Origin: Intrasporangium calvum DSM 43043
GTDB taxonomy: Bacteria; Actinomycetota; Actinomycetes; Actinomycetales; Dermatophilaceae
NCBI RefSeq assembly: GCF_000184685.1
Contig: NC_014830.1
Location: forward strand, 3,720,001-3,784,000
Length of the DNA: 64,000 nucleotides
Direction of reading: 5' to 3'
Part shown: positions 1 to 7,631 of the stretch, piece after piece
How the letters are laid out: each line of letters begins with the position of its first letter
Numbering within the stretch: the stretch's first letter is position 1
Made by a program: the position numbers and the translations under genes
Notes under the pieces: model-generated
What the model was told of the DNA's origin: nothing
The model's database searches: none
Seen by the model: only the letters and a program-made list of their open reading frames with translations

Positions 1-128
1 CGCAGCGCCATGCCGAGCAGCTCGGTGAGGTTGGGCTCGTCGTCGACGACGAGCACGCGGACTGCAGACCCGTCGAGGCGCTGAAGTCTGGCAGCCGACG
101 TCTTGCCCTGGTTGGTCATGGGACTCAT
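1..128 (-). CDS. Response regulator, N-terminal fragment (runs off the window)
   Basis: Only the first 42 codons are visible. After about 20 variable residues the protein reads RVLVVDDEPNLTELLGMAL. This is the first beta strand and acidic pocket (two Asp plus Glu) of a CheY-like receiver domain, the part that coordinates Mg2+ next to the phosphorylated Asp. The start is taken at ATG 128 because GGGGAG lies 4 nt upstream; an in-frame ATG at 119 is an alternative. The phosphoacceptor Asp and any output domain lie outside the window, so the DNA-binding class cannot be told. The gene is divergent from the metal transporter at 267. Confidence 0.85.
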   Translation of the reverse strand, partial: MSPMTNQGKTSAARLQRLDGSAVRVLVVDDEPNLTELLGMAL

Positions 129-266
129 CGAACTCCCCAGCCCTGTGCCTTGACCAGCCCTTTCCTGTGTGGTTTCTGTGAGCCTGCTGTCCCCCGTCAC
201 GCCCGGTCTGGTTCCCGCAGGGCCGGTTGGCGGACAGGGGCCCTGCGGGAGTGTCAAGATCGGGCC

Positions 267-1046
267 GTGACGACACGTGTGCCCGACGAGCCCACCCAGC
301 CCACCCAGCCCACCCAGCCCACCCAGCGTGGGCAGCTGAACGACCAGGACCGCGACGAGCCGCACGATGACTCGATGGGCTCGCGAATCAACTGGCTCCG
401 GGCGGCCGTTCTCGGAGCCAACGACGGGATCGTGTCGACCGCCGGCGTCGTCGTCGGCGTGGCCGGCGCGACGAGTGACAAGGCGGCCATCATGATCGCC
501 GGGCTGGCCGCGCTCGTCGCCGGTGCGATCTCGATGGCGGCCGGAGAGTACGTCTCGGTCAGTACGCAGCGGGACTCGGAGCGCTCCCTGCTCCAGCTGG
601 AGCGCCACGAGCTGCGCGAGGATCCCGACGGCGAGCTCGAGGAGCTGACCCAGCTGTACGAGGCCAAGGGGATCAGCCGGCCCCTCGCCGAGGACGTCGC
701 CCGCGAGCTCACCGCGCACGACGCCCTGGCCGCCCACGCCGAGGTGGAGCTCGGTATCGACCCCGACGAGCTGACCAACCCGTGGCATGCTGCCTGGGCC
801 TCGATGGCGGCCTTCACCACCGGGGCGGTGCTGCCCATGGTGACGATCACCTTCGCCCCGGCCGAGCTGCGCACCTGGGTCACGGTGGTCAGCGTCGTGC
901 TCGCGCTGGCGCTCACCGGCTGGCTCGGCGCCCGCCTGGGGCACAGCCCACGACTGCGCCCCGTGGTCCGCACCGTCACTGGCGGGCTGCTCGCCATGGG
1001 CGTCACCTATCTCATCGGCGCCCTGGTGGGCACCACGCTCGGCTGA
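267..1046 (+). CDS. VIT1/CCC1-family Fe2+/Mn2+ transporter
   Basis: A 259-residue integral membrane protein of the VIT1/CCC1 family, which moves iron or manganese out of the cytoplasm. After a hydrophilic N-terminus comes the family-typical LGANDGIVSTAGVVVGVAGA and then the SMAAGEYVSVSTQRDSE segment. A charged cytosolic helical region follows, with EREDPDGELEEL-like acidic stretches that bind metal in known members, then three C-terminal membrane segments. GTG 267 is preferred over upstream starts because family similarity begins only around residue 35 and GGGAG lies upstream. The N-terminus carries four PTQ repeats encoded by a 9-bp tandem repeat. Iron versus manganese cannot be decided from sequence. 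Confidence 0.85.
   Translation: MTTRVPDEPTQPTQPTQPTQRGQLNDQDRDEPHDDSMGSRINWLRAAVLGANDGIVSTAGVVVGVAGATSDKAAIMIAGLAALVAGAISMAAGEYVSVSTQRDSERSLLQLERHELREDPDGELEELTQLYEAKGISRPLAEDVARELTAHDALAAHAEVELGIDPDELTNPWHAAWASMAAFTTGAVLPMVTITFAPAELRTWVTVVSVVLALALTGWLGARLGHSPRLRPVVRTVTGGLLAMGVTYLIGALVGTTLG
291..326 (+). repeat. Four tandem copies of a 9-bp unit (PTQ repeats)
   Basis: The unit CCCACCCAG occurs four times without interruption, at 291, 300, 309 and 318. It encodes Pro-Thr-Gln four times in the disordered N-terminus of the metal transporter. It is a candidate site for slippage-driven length variation that keeps the frame. Confidence 0.9.
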
Positions 1047-1056
1047 CCGAGCGTCG

Positions 1057-1083
1057 CCGCCCGGCCGCTGCTCCGGCGGGCGG
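1057..1083 (+). terminator. Hairpin after the metal transporter
   Basis: Arms CCGCCCG (1057-1063) and CGGGCGG (1077-1083) pair perfectly 10 nt after the stop codon of the transporter. There is no clear T run, as is common in high-GC actinobacteria. Confidence 0.5.
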
Positions 1084-1329
1084 GGTGGATCTCGGCGAGT
1101 GCGTCGCTGCGTGGGTGCACGGGTGGGGTAAACTCGACGCGTCCAGAGAGCGTGGACGTCGACCCGGACTCCCGGCCATTCGGCCCCATCGGCATTCGCT
1201 GGGATCGATCTCGACGCACGTGTGGACATCGGGCTGGCTGTGCCACCCGAGAGCCGAACCTTCGGTGTGACCCCGCTGCTCAGGGCTACCGCGTCGGGAC
1301 GGCCCGCACATCGCATCACCAGGAGGAAG

Positions 1330-3510
1330 ATGCCCACGCGAGTCCGCCAACGGTCCGCCACCAGCTCCGCGAGCGCTGCCGGTCCTGCAGGCACGAACGG
1401 CCCGTCACGCTCCCGGTCGACCCAGCGAGAGGACGACCCGGCACCGATCATCCCCATCCTTGCGCGGCGGGTGCGCGAGGTGGAGGCCCGAGTCACCTCC
1501 AAGGGACGGGCCACGCCGACGAACCGGACCAAGTTCCAGGTCGTCGCCCTGCTCATGCGGGCCGAGCGAGCGCGGGTCAAGGACGCCCCGATACCCGGAG
1601 GGCTCCGCGCCGACCTGCTGAAGCGACTCGACGGCATCGCCGGCATCCTCGCCCAGATCGCCGCTCGCGACACCAGCCTGCTCGCCCTCCTCGACCCCGC
1701 GGCGAAGCCCGGCCCCGCCGCGCAGCAGATGCGCCGCGACTGGCTGCTCGAGTCCGGCGCCGAGCTGGCTCCGGAGGACCTCGTCATCACGCGGCCCGAG
1801 CCGGTCCAGTCGGTCATCCCCCCTGAGCTCGCGGCCAAGCAGGTCACCCCCCAGTCAGTGCCGGCTCGCGTGCGGGCCAACCCGTTCCTCACCCCCGATG
1901 TCTCCGCCGCCCACCGTCAGGAGTACGTCGGACGCCTGACGGGCTGGGAGCTGCTCGGACCGCTCTACCGCGCCTTCGAGCAGGGGTCCGGTGGCGAGGC
2001 CGCGTCGATGGACCTGCCGCCGAAGCCGCGCATCGACCGCTTCTCCCCGCCCGGCTCGCAGCTCATGGTGCACCAGTCGCGCTTCCTCCAGGCGGTGCAG
2101 CAGGGCCACCGGACATTCCTCCTCGCGGACGAGCCCGGACTCGGGAAGACGGCCCAGTCCGTGCTGGCAGCGTCGGTCGCCGACGCCTATCCCATGCTGG
2201 CCGTCGTCCCCAACGTCGTGAAGATCAACTGGGCGCGCGAGGTCGAGCACTGGACTCCGCAGCGCCGGGTGACCGTGATCCATGGTGACGGCGAGGACGT
2301 GGACGCGTTCGCGGACGTCTTCGTGGTCAACTACGCCATCCTCGACCGGCACTTCGGCTGGCTGTCCACCTTCGGCTTCCGGTCGATGGTCGTCGACGAG
2401 GCGCACTTCATCAAGAACATCCAGTCACAGCGGTCGCAGCAGGTCCTCGCCCTGGCCGACCGGCTGCGCGCGTCGGCTCCGGGCGGCAACCCGCTCCTCA
2501 TGGCGCTGACCGGCACGCCGTTGATCAACGACGTCAAGGACTTCGACGCGATCTGGCGGTTCCTCGGCTGGATCAAGGACGGCAAGCCGGTCGCCGACAT
2601 CGTCCGGCGCCTCGACGAGACCGGCTACACCCCGATGGACCGAGCGTTCTATCCGGAGGCCCGGCAAGCCGTCATCGACATGGGCATCGTCCGGCGACGC
2701 AAGGTCGACGTGGCGAGCGACCTGCCGGACAAGCGGATCGCCGACATCACCGTCGAGCTCGACGACGAGGCCGGCCGCTCCATCGAGCGGGCCGAGCGGG
2801 CCCTGGGTGAGCGACTGGCCCGCCGATACCGAGCCCAGCTCGCCGAGGGCCACGGCCACGAGGTCGACGGCGAGCCCGACGAGGCACTGCTCCGTCGGGT
2901 CGCGATGGCGGAGCTCAAGGCGCCGTCGGGCGAGGGCACCGGCGAGAACGTCTTCACCCTCGTCCGACGCATCGGGCAGGCCAAGGCGTCCCTCGCCGCC
3001 GACTACGCGGCGCAGCTGTCCCACTCGGTCGGCAAGGTCGTCTTCTTCGCCAAGCACATCGACGTCATGGACAAGGCCGAACGGATCCTGGCGGACGCCG
3101 GGCTGCGGACCGTCTCCATCCGGGGTGACCAGACCGCCAAGCAGCGACAGGAGGCGGTCGACGCCTTCCAGAAGGACCCCGAGGTCTCGGTGGCGGTGTG
3201 CTCCCTGCTCGCGGCCGGCGTCGGCGTCAACCTGCACGCCTCGTCGAACGTCGTGCTCAGCGAGCTCTCGTGGACGGCCGCGGAGCAGCAACAGGCGATC
3301 GACCGCGTGCACCGCATCGGTCAGGACGAGCCCGTCACGGCGTGGCGGATCCTCGCAGCGGGAACCGTCGACTCACGCATCGCCGAGCTCATCGACGCCA
3401 AGCAGGGGCTCGCGGCGCGCGCCCTCGATGGCAGTGACATCGAGGTGTCGAACACCGACACGGTCCAGCTCGACGCCCTGGTGACCCTGCTCCGGCAGGC
3501 CCTCGCCTGA
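1330..3510 (+). CDS. SNF2-family DEAD/DEAH helicase-like ATPase
   Basis: A 726-residue SNF2-type ATPase, expected to use ATP to remodel or translocate along double-stranded DNA. Residues 1-230 match nothing I recognise. The ATPase core starts near residue 265 with LADEPGLGKTAQS (Walker A), followed by VVDEAHFIKN (Walker B, near 355) and LTGTPLIND (motif III). The C-terminal lobe contains LLAAGVGVNLH and QAIDRVHRIGQ (motif VI, near 657), diagnostic of SNF2 rather than ordinary helicases. AGGAGG 4 nt before ATG 1330 fixes the start. No nuclease, SWIM or methyl-binding domain is evident. Its role in repair or defence cannot be decided from the neighbours. Confidence 0.88.
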   Translation: MPTRVRQRSATSSASAAGPAGTNGPSRSRSTQREDDPAPIIPILARRVREVEARVTSKGRATPTNRTKFQVVALLMRAERARVKDAPIPGGLRADLLKRLDGIAGILAQIAARDTSLLALLDPAAKPGPAAQQMRRDWLLESGAELAPEDLVITRPEPVQSVIPPELAAKQVTPQSVPARVRANPFLTPDVSAAHRQEYVGRLTGWELLGPLYRAFEQGSGGEAASMDLPPKPRIDRFSPPGSQLMVHQSRFLQAVQQGHRTFLLADEPGLGKTAQSVLAASVADAYPMLAVVPNVVKINWAREVEHWTPQRRVTVIHGDGEDVDAFADVFVVNYAILDRHFGWLSTFGFRSMVVDEAHFIKNIQSQRSQQVLALADRLRASAPGGNPLLMALTGTPLINDVKDFDAIWRFLGWIKDGKPVADIVRRLDETGYTPMDRAFYPEARQAVIDMGIVRRRKVDVASDLPDKRIADITVELDDEAGRSIERAERALGERLARRYRAQLAEGHGHEVDGEPDEALLRRVAMAELKAPSGEGTGENVFTLVRRIGQAKASLAADYAAQLSHSVGKVVFFAKHIDVMDKAERILADAGLRTVSIRGDQTAKQRQEAVDAFQKDPEVSVAVCSLLAAGVGVNLHASSNVVLSELSWTAAEQQQAIDRVHRIGQDEPVTAWRILAAGTVDSRIAELIDAKQGLAARALDGSDIEVSNTDTVQLDALVTLLRQALA

Positions 3511-3544
3511 GAGCCGCCGACCGCGGGTCACCCGAGGGGACGGC

Positions 3545-3721
3545 TCAGTCTGGCGTCTGGGTCGACTCCCGCCGGGTCTCCTCCGGATACTCGGTGCGCT
3601 CGCTCGACTCGTCGAGGATGGCCGCGGCCTGAGCCTCGGGATCGTCGCTGCCCACCGCTTGCTCCTCGGGGAGCAGCTCGGCGCGCTGGGAGATGTCGGA
3701 CTCGTCAGGTTGTCCACTCAT
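3545..3721 (-). CDS. Small acidic conserved protein
   Basis: A 58-residue, strongly acidic, hydrophilic protein rich in Glu, Asp, Gln and Ser with no membrane segment. The pattern LLPEEQAVGSDDPEAQAAAI followed by LDESSERTEYPEETRRES is clearly coding: it is ungapped and rich in E/D codons. It resembles a short conserved actinobacterial protein family of unknown function. It lies convergent to the SNF2 gene, 34 bp from its stop, and downstream of nadE, from which a long hairpin separates it. It is probably disordered in solution. Confidence 0.7.
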   Translation of the reverse strand: MSGQPDESDISQRAELLPEEQAVGSDDPEAQAAAILDESSERTEYPEETRRESTQTPD

Positions 3722-3746
3722 GCCCTGACCGTAGCAACCCGGCCCA

Positions 3747-3830
3747 CATCGAAAGAGCAGTTCGTCCGCCCTCCTTCGGCTCGCCGCCGGAGTCAGCCAC
3801 GCCGGGGCGGGACGAACTGCTCTTTCGATG
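3747..3830. terminator. Long inverted repeat built from the GAAAGAGCAGTTCG family
   Basis: The word ATCGAAAGAGCAGTTCGTCC (from 3749) and its complement GGGACGAACTGCTCTTTCG (3809-3827) face each other across about 40 nt. They form a near-perfect stem of roughly 25 bp including CCCA/TGGG flanks. It sits between the end of nadE and the start of the small acidic gene and probably ends the nadE transcript. A third copy follows directly at 3850-3877. Confidence 0.7.
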
Positions 3831-3849
3831 GGTGGGGGTCCGCGATGCA

Positions 3850-3877
3850 GGCGGGACGAACTGCTCTTTCGATGGGT
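3850..3877 (+). repeat. Third copy of the GAAAGAGCAGTTCG-family repeat
   Basis: GCGGGACGAACTGCTCTTTC then GATGGGTGG repeats the right arm of the preceding hairpin in direct orientation, about 45 nt further on. It ends immediately before the nadE stop codon. The same word recurs at 61856-61906. Confidence 0.85.
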
Positions 3878-3879
3878 GG

Positions 3880-5922
3880 TCAGGCGTCAGGCACGTTGGC
3901 GTCGAGCTCGTCGAGCCACGCCGCCCCCGAGGCATCCGAGGGCATCCGCCAGTCACCTCGCGGCGAGAGGGAGCCACCCGCTGCGACCTTGGGGCCGTTG
4001 GGCAGCGCCGACCGCTTGAACTGGTTGGCGAAGAACCGCCGGAGGAACACCTCGAGCCAGCGCCGGATGGTCGCGAGGTCATACTCCGCACGCTCCGCAG
4101 CGGGATAGCCGGCCGGCCAGTCCCCGGACTCCGCATCGTGCCAGGCGTGCCAGGAGAGGAAGGCGATCTTTGACGGGCGGTAGCCCCATCGCAGCACGTG
4201 GTAGAGGTTGAAGTCCTGGAGCGAGTAGGGCCCGATCTGGGCCTGGGTCGACTGCGGCTTCTCCCCCTCCTTGGCCGGGATGAGCTCGGGCGTGATCTCC
4301 GTCGCGAGGATGGAGAGCAGCGTCGCGTTGACGTGCTCCTCGAACTGAGCGGATGACACGACCCACCGGATGAGGTGCTGCATCAGGGTCTTCGGGACGC
4401 CGGCGTTGACGCCGTAGTGCGACATCTGGTCGCCCACCCCGTAGGTGGACCACCCGAGGGCGAGCTCGGACAGGTCTCCCGTGCCCAGCACGATGCCGCC
4501 GCGCTGGTTGGCGATCCGGAAGAGGAAGTCGGTGCGCATCCCGGCCTGGACGTTCTCGAAGGTGACGTCGTAGACCTCCTCGCCCCGGGCGAACGGGTGG
4601 TCCATCCCCTTGAGCATCTCCGTCGCGGCGGGCCTTATGTCGAGCTCCTCCCACGTCACCCCGAGCGACTCCATGAGCCGGATCGCGTTGTCCTTCGTGT
4701 GCGCGGAGGTGGCGAAGCCCGGCATGGTGAAGGCGAGGATGTCACTGCGCGGTCGTCCGAGGCGGTCCATCGCCTTGGCCGCCACGATCAGCGCGTGCGT
4801 CGAGTCGAGGCCGCCCGAGACCCCGATGACGATGCGCGGCTGGCCGATGGCCCGGAGCCGCTGCTCGAGCCCCGACACCTGGATGTTGTACGCCTCGTAG
4901 CAGTCGAGGGCGAGGCGCGCCTCGTCGTCCGGCACGAACGGGAAACGGTCGACCTTGCGCATCAGGCCGATGTCGCCGCCGGGGGGGCCGACCTCGAACT
5001 CGACGGTCCGGAAGCCCGAGACGCGGTCCGTGAGCGTGCGCCGGTTGTCGTCGAACGTCCCCATCCGCATCCGCTCCTGGCGCAGCATGTCGAGGTCGAT
5101 GTCGGCGACCGAGCGCCGCGGCCCGTCGGGAAAGCGCTCGGTCTCGGCCAGGAGCGTCCCCCGCTCGTAGATCATCGTCTGTCCGTCCCAGGACAGGTCG
5201 GTCGTCGACTCACCCTCACCAGCGGCGGCATAGAGGTAGGCGGAGAGGCAGCGGACCGAGGCGCTCCGGCAGAGCAGGTGGCGGTCCTCGGCCCGGCCCA
5301 CGGTGATGGGTGAGCCAGAGATGTTCACGAGGATGGTCGCCCCCGCGAGCGCCGCCTCGGCGCTGGGCGGCACCGGGATCCACATGTCCTCGCACACCTC
5401 GACGCCGAGGACGAACCCTTCGAGGTCGGTCGCGCGGAAGAGCAGGTCCGTCCCGAACGGGACCGACCACCCGGCCACCTCGATGGTCTGGCCCCGCTGG
5501 TCGTCGCCCGCGCCGAAGTGCCGCCGCTCGTAGAACTCCCGGTACGTCGGCAGGTAGGCCTTGGGCGCGACTCCGAGGATCGCGCCGCGGTGGATGACGA
5601 CGGCGCAGTTGAAGACTCGGGCGCCCCGGACGAGCGGGGCGCCGACGACGAGGACCGGCAGCAGCTCGGCGGACGCCTCGACGAGGCGGGCGATCGCCTC
5701 CTCGGCGGCGTCGAGGAGGGGGTCCTGGAGCAGCAGGTCGTCGATCGCGTAGCCGGTGAGGCACAGCTCCGGGAAGATGGCGACCGCCGCTCCCTCGTCG
5801 CTGCACGCTCGGGCCTGCTCGAGAACGGCGTCGGCGTTGCGGGCCGGGTCTGCCACCGCGACCGGCAGGGTGCAGGCAGCGACTCGGGCGAAGCCGTGGG
5901 CGTAGGAGCTGGCGAAGTCCAT
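3880..5922 (-). CDS. nadE: Glutamine-dependent NAD+ synthetase
   Basis: A 680-residue two-domain enzyme that makes NAD+ from deamido-NAD+, ATP and glutamine, the last step of NAD biosynthesis. The N-terminal nitrilase-type glutaminase has its triad in place: Glu52 in FPELCLTGYAIDDLL, Lys121 in VAPKAYLPTYREF and Cys177 in LGVEVCEDMW. The C-terminal synthetase has the ATP-pyrophosphatase P-loop GVSGGLDSTHAL. ATG 5922 is chosen because it puts the triad at nearly the same numbers as the mycobacterial enzyme and gives the family's usual length. No good ribosome-binding site precedes it, and an in-frame GTG at 5940 is an alternative. It is transcribed away from the PNPOx-like gene at 6093. Confidence 0.95.
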   Translation of the reverse strand: MDFASSYAHGFARVAACTLPVAVADPARNADAVLEQARACSDEGAAVAIFPELCLTGYAIDDLLLQDPLLDAAEEAIARLVEASAELLPVLVVGAPLVRGARVFNCAVVIHRGAILGVAPKAYLPTYREFYERRHFGAGDDQRGQTIEVAGWSVPFGTDLLFRATDLEGFVLGVEVCEDMWIPVPPSAEAALAGATILVNISGSPITVGRAEDRHLLCRSASVRCLSAYLYAAAGEGESTTDLSWDGQTMIYERGTLLAETERFPDGPRRSVADIDLDMLRQERMRMGTFDDNRRTLTDRVSGFRTVEFEVGPPGGDIGLMRKVDRFPFVPDDEARLALDCYEAYNIQVSGLEQRLRAIGQPRIVIGVSGGLDSTHALIVAAKAMDRLGRPRSDILAFTMPGFATSAHTKDNAIRLMESLGVTWEELDIRPAATEMLKGMDHPFARGEEVYDVTFENVQAGMRTDFLFRIANQRGGIVLGTGDLSELALGWSTYGVGDQMSHYGVNAGVPKTLMQHLIRWVVSSAQFEEHVNATLLSILATEITPELIPAKEGEKPQSTQAQIGPYSLQDFNLYHVLRWGYRPSKIAFLSWHAWHDAESGDWPAGYPAAERAEYDLATIRRWLEVFLRRFFANQFKRSALPNGPKVAAGGSLSPRGDWRMPSDASGAAWLDELDANVPDA

Positions 5923-6034
5923 GGGGACAGTCAATCCCACTCGCGCCCGGAGACCGCGGAGGTGGCCCTCCTCACTACGCTGTGACCGAGCCGGTGATCC
6001 ACCTCGCACGGGTCCCGTGGACCGCGAGAGCGAC

Positions 6035-6051
6035 TACTACACTGAGTAGTA
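6035..6051. promoter_or_regulatory. Palindromic operator TACTAC-N5-GTAGTA
   Basis: Perfect 6-bp arms TACTAC (6035-6040) and GTAGTA (6046-6051) lie 41 nt before the PNPOx-like start codon, overlapping a possible -10 box TACACT. The arms resemble the ACTACG/CGTAGT operators at 43411-43440. The shape recalls BlaI/MecI-type inverted repeats, but the regulator is unknown. Confidence 0.5.
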
Positions 6052-6092
6052 CCTGAAGATCCGGGAGCCAGCCACCAACGAGGGAGACTGAG

Positions 6093-6533
6093 ATGTACGA
6101 GATCGAGGACGACGGTCCGACGCACGTCCTGCACCCTGAACAGTCCTGGGACTTCCTCCGGGCCCGGGAGTTCGGTCGGCTCGCCTTCCATCTCGTCGGC
6201 GAGGTTCACATCGCCCCGATCAACTACGCCGTGGATGCGGAGGACCGCATCATCTTCATCACGAGCGAGGGCAGCAAGGTCTTCGGTGTCACGGCGAATC
6301 CCGACGTCGCCTTCGAGGTCGACGAGATCGTCGACGACCGCGCGACGAGTGTCATCATCCGGGGCCGGGCCCGCATCCTCGAGGGGCAGGACGCCTACGT
6401 CGTCGAGCAGCTGCCGATCCGCCCCTGGGTGCCGAGCCCCAAGACGGTGGTCGTCGCCATCCGGGTCGACGAGATCTCGGGCCGCTCGTTCGACCTGAGC
6501 CGTCCCTGGCTCCACGACATCCCGCGGGCCTAG
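6093..6533 (+). CDS. PNPOx-like flavin-binding protein
   Basis: A 146-residue single-domain protein of the pyridoxamine 5'-phosphate oxidase-like split-barrel family, which usually binds FMN, F420 or haem. The N-terminal helix pattern SWDFLRAREFGRLAFHLVG is followed by HIAPINYAVD and IIFITSEGSKVFGVTANPDV, the cofactor-binding beta barrel of the short, non-PdxH members. It lacks the C-terminal substrate residues of true PdxH, so vitamin B6 synthesis is unlikely. GAGGGAG lies 7 nt before the ATG. A palindrome in the promoter suggests control by a dimeric repressor. Likely a redox or nitrosative-stress flavoprotein (inference). It is convergent with the TDT transporter. Confidence 0.8.
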   Translation: MYEIEDDGPTHVLHPEQSWDFLRAREFGRLAFHLVGEVHIAPINYAVDAEDRIIFITSEGSKVFGVTANPDVAFEVDEIVDDRATSVIIRGRARILEGQDAYVVEQLPIRPWVPSPKTVVVAIRVDEISGRSFDLSRPWLHDIPRA

Positions 6534-6549
6534 CCGCACCGGCCGCGGT

Positions 6550-7614
6550 TCAGGTCCGGTCGGGGCGGACCAGGGCGGTGCCGACGCTGCGGGTCATCGC
6601 GATGAAGACGAGCAGCCAGGCAGTGACCGCGACCCAGAGCCAGCTGGACCCAATCGCCTCGACGATCGGCAGCCGATCGGCCCGTCCCAGGTAGATGCCG
6701 GCCACGGCGTACATGCCCAGGGGGAAGATGATGCTCCAGAGCGTGGGGACGTAGACCAGCGGCACCTTGCGGACGTAGTGGCGCCAGACCCCCGCGGCAA
6801 CGAGCACCGGGATGAGCCAGGTCGCGAAGGCCCAGAACACGACCGACAGCCCAGCCACCAGGCCCTGCGTCGCGTCCGCCATCGGCGCTGACTCCATCTC
6901 GACGATGCGCGCGCCGGCGACCACCGTGATGGCCACGGCCCCCATCGCCACCCAGTACGGCGGGTCGAAGTCCTTCGGGTCGAGCTCGTAGAGCATGATC
7001 CGCAACGCCACGATGATCGCCGAGGCCGCATACAGGAAGACGCCGACCGACCACGAGAGCACCGCCAGGATGGCCAGCCAGGCGCGGGCATCCTCCATGA
7101 CCACCTCGAGCGTCGCGGCCGACACCGCGACCGACTGGCTCGCGACGACCCAGATGAACCAGGTGCCGTTGGCGAGCGCCACCGCCGGCCGCTCCGCTCG
7201 ACTGAGCACCGCGCTCCACGGGATCACGTAGCCGAGAACCAGCCAGACGCTGAACGAGACGACGAGCAACCAGGCCGTCAGCGAGTACCAGCCCTCGGCG
7301 GCTGCTCGCGCACCGAGGACGTTGGTGCCGGCCACGAACGTGAAGAACCCGAACGCCCGCTTCGGGTCCTTGAAGTCCTCGACCATGGCGTGCCGGAACG
7401 ACGCGAACCGCCACAGGTTGAGCCCGAGCAGCACGACGTAGGCGACGATGCAGACCGTGAAGAGCAGGACCGAGAGAAGGCGAAACCCGGTTAGCCCCAG
7501 TCCGATCGAGATGATGCCGCTCGCCATGACCAACGCGAAGTAGCCAGGGGTGAGTCGCTCCACCAGGCCACCCACGCGACCCGGCGACGACTGCGCAAGC
7601 GAGCTCAGCGGCAT
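6550..7614 (-). CDS. TDT-family (TehA/SLAC1-like) membrane transporter
   Basis: A 354-residue integral membrane protein with about ten hydrophobic segments, beginning LTPGYFALVMASGIISIGLG, the hallmark start of tellurite-resistance/dicarboxylate transporters (TDT family). Members carry dicarboxylates, sulfite or anions; the substrate here is unknown. Later segments such as PTLWSIIFPLGMYAVAGIYL fit the same family. ATG 7614 is supported by AGGAGG 4 nt upstream. The start codon lies inside a variant of the 15-bp interspersed repeat, so the N-terminus MPLSSLAQ is repeat-encoded. It follows kbl by 17 nt on the same strand and is probably cotranscribed. Confidence 0.88.
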   Translation of the reverse strand: MPLSSLAQSSPGRVGGLVERLTPGYFALVMASGIISIGLGLTGFRLLSVLLFTVCIVAYVVLLGLNLWRFASFRHAMVEDFKDPKRAFGFFTFVAGTNVLGARAAAEGWYSLTAWLLVVSFSVWLVLGYVIPWSAVLSRAERPAVALANGTWFIWVVASQSVAVSAATLEVVMEDARAWLAILAVLSWSVGVFLYAASAIIVALRIMLYELDPKDFDPPYWVAMGAVAITVVAGARIVEMESAPMADATQGLVAGLSVVFWAFATWLIPVLVAAGVWRHYVRKVPLVYVPTLWSIIFPLGMYAVAGIYLGRADRLPIVEAIGSSWLWVAVTAWLLVFIAMTRSVGTALVRPDRT

Positions 7615-7616
7615 AC
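7602..7616 (-). repeat. 15-bp interspersed repeat, one-mismatch variant
   Basis: Reads GTATGCCGCTGAGCT on the minus strand, one change from the consensus. Its ATG is the start codon of the TDT transporter. Confidence 0.9.
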
Positions 7617-7631
7617 GGCCTCCTCTTGTTC

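Noticed and set aside
1136-1160. A GTCCAGAGAGCGTGGAC stem that recalls the first helix of SAM riboswitches
   Set aside because: None of the other conserved SAM-I or SAM-IV segments follow, and the downstream gene is a helicase, not methionine metabolism.
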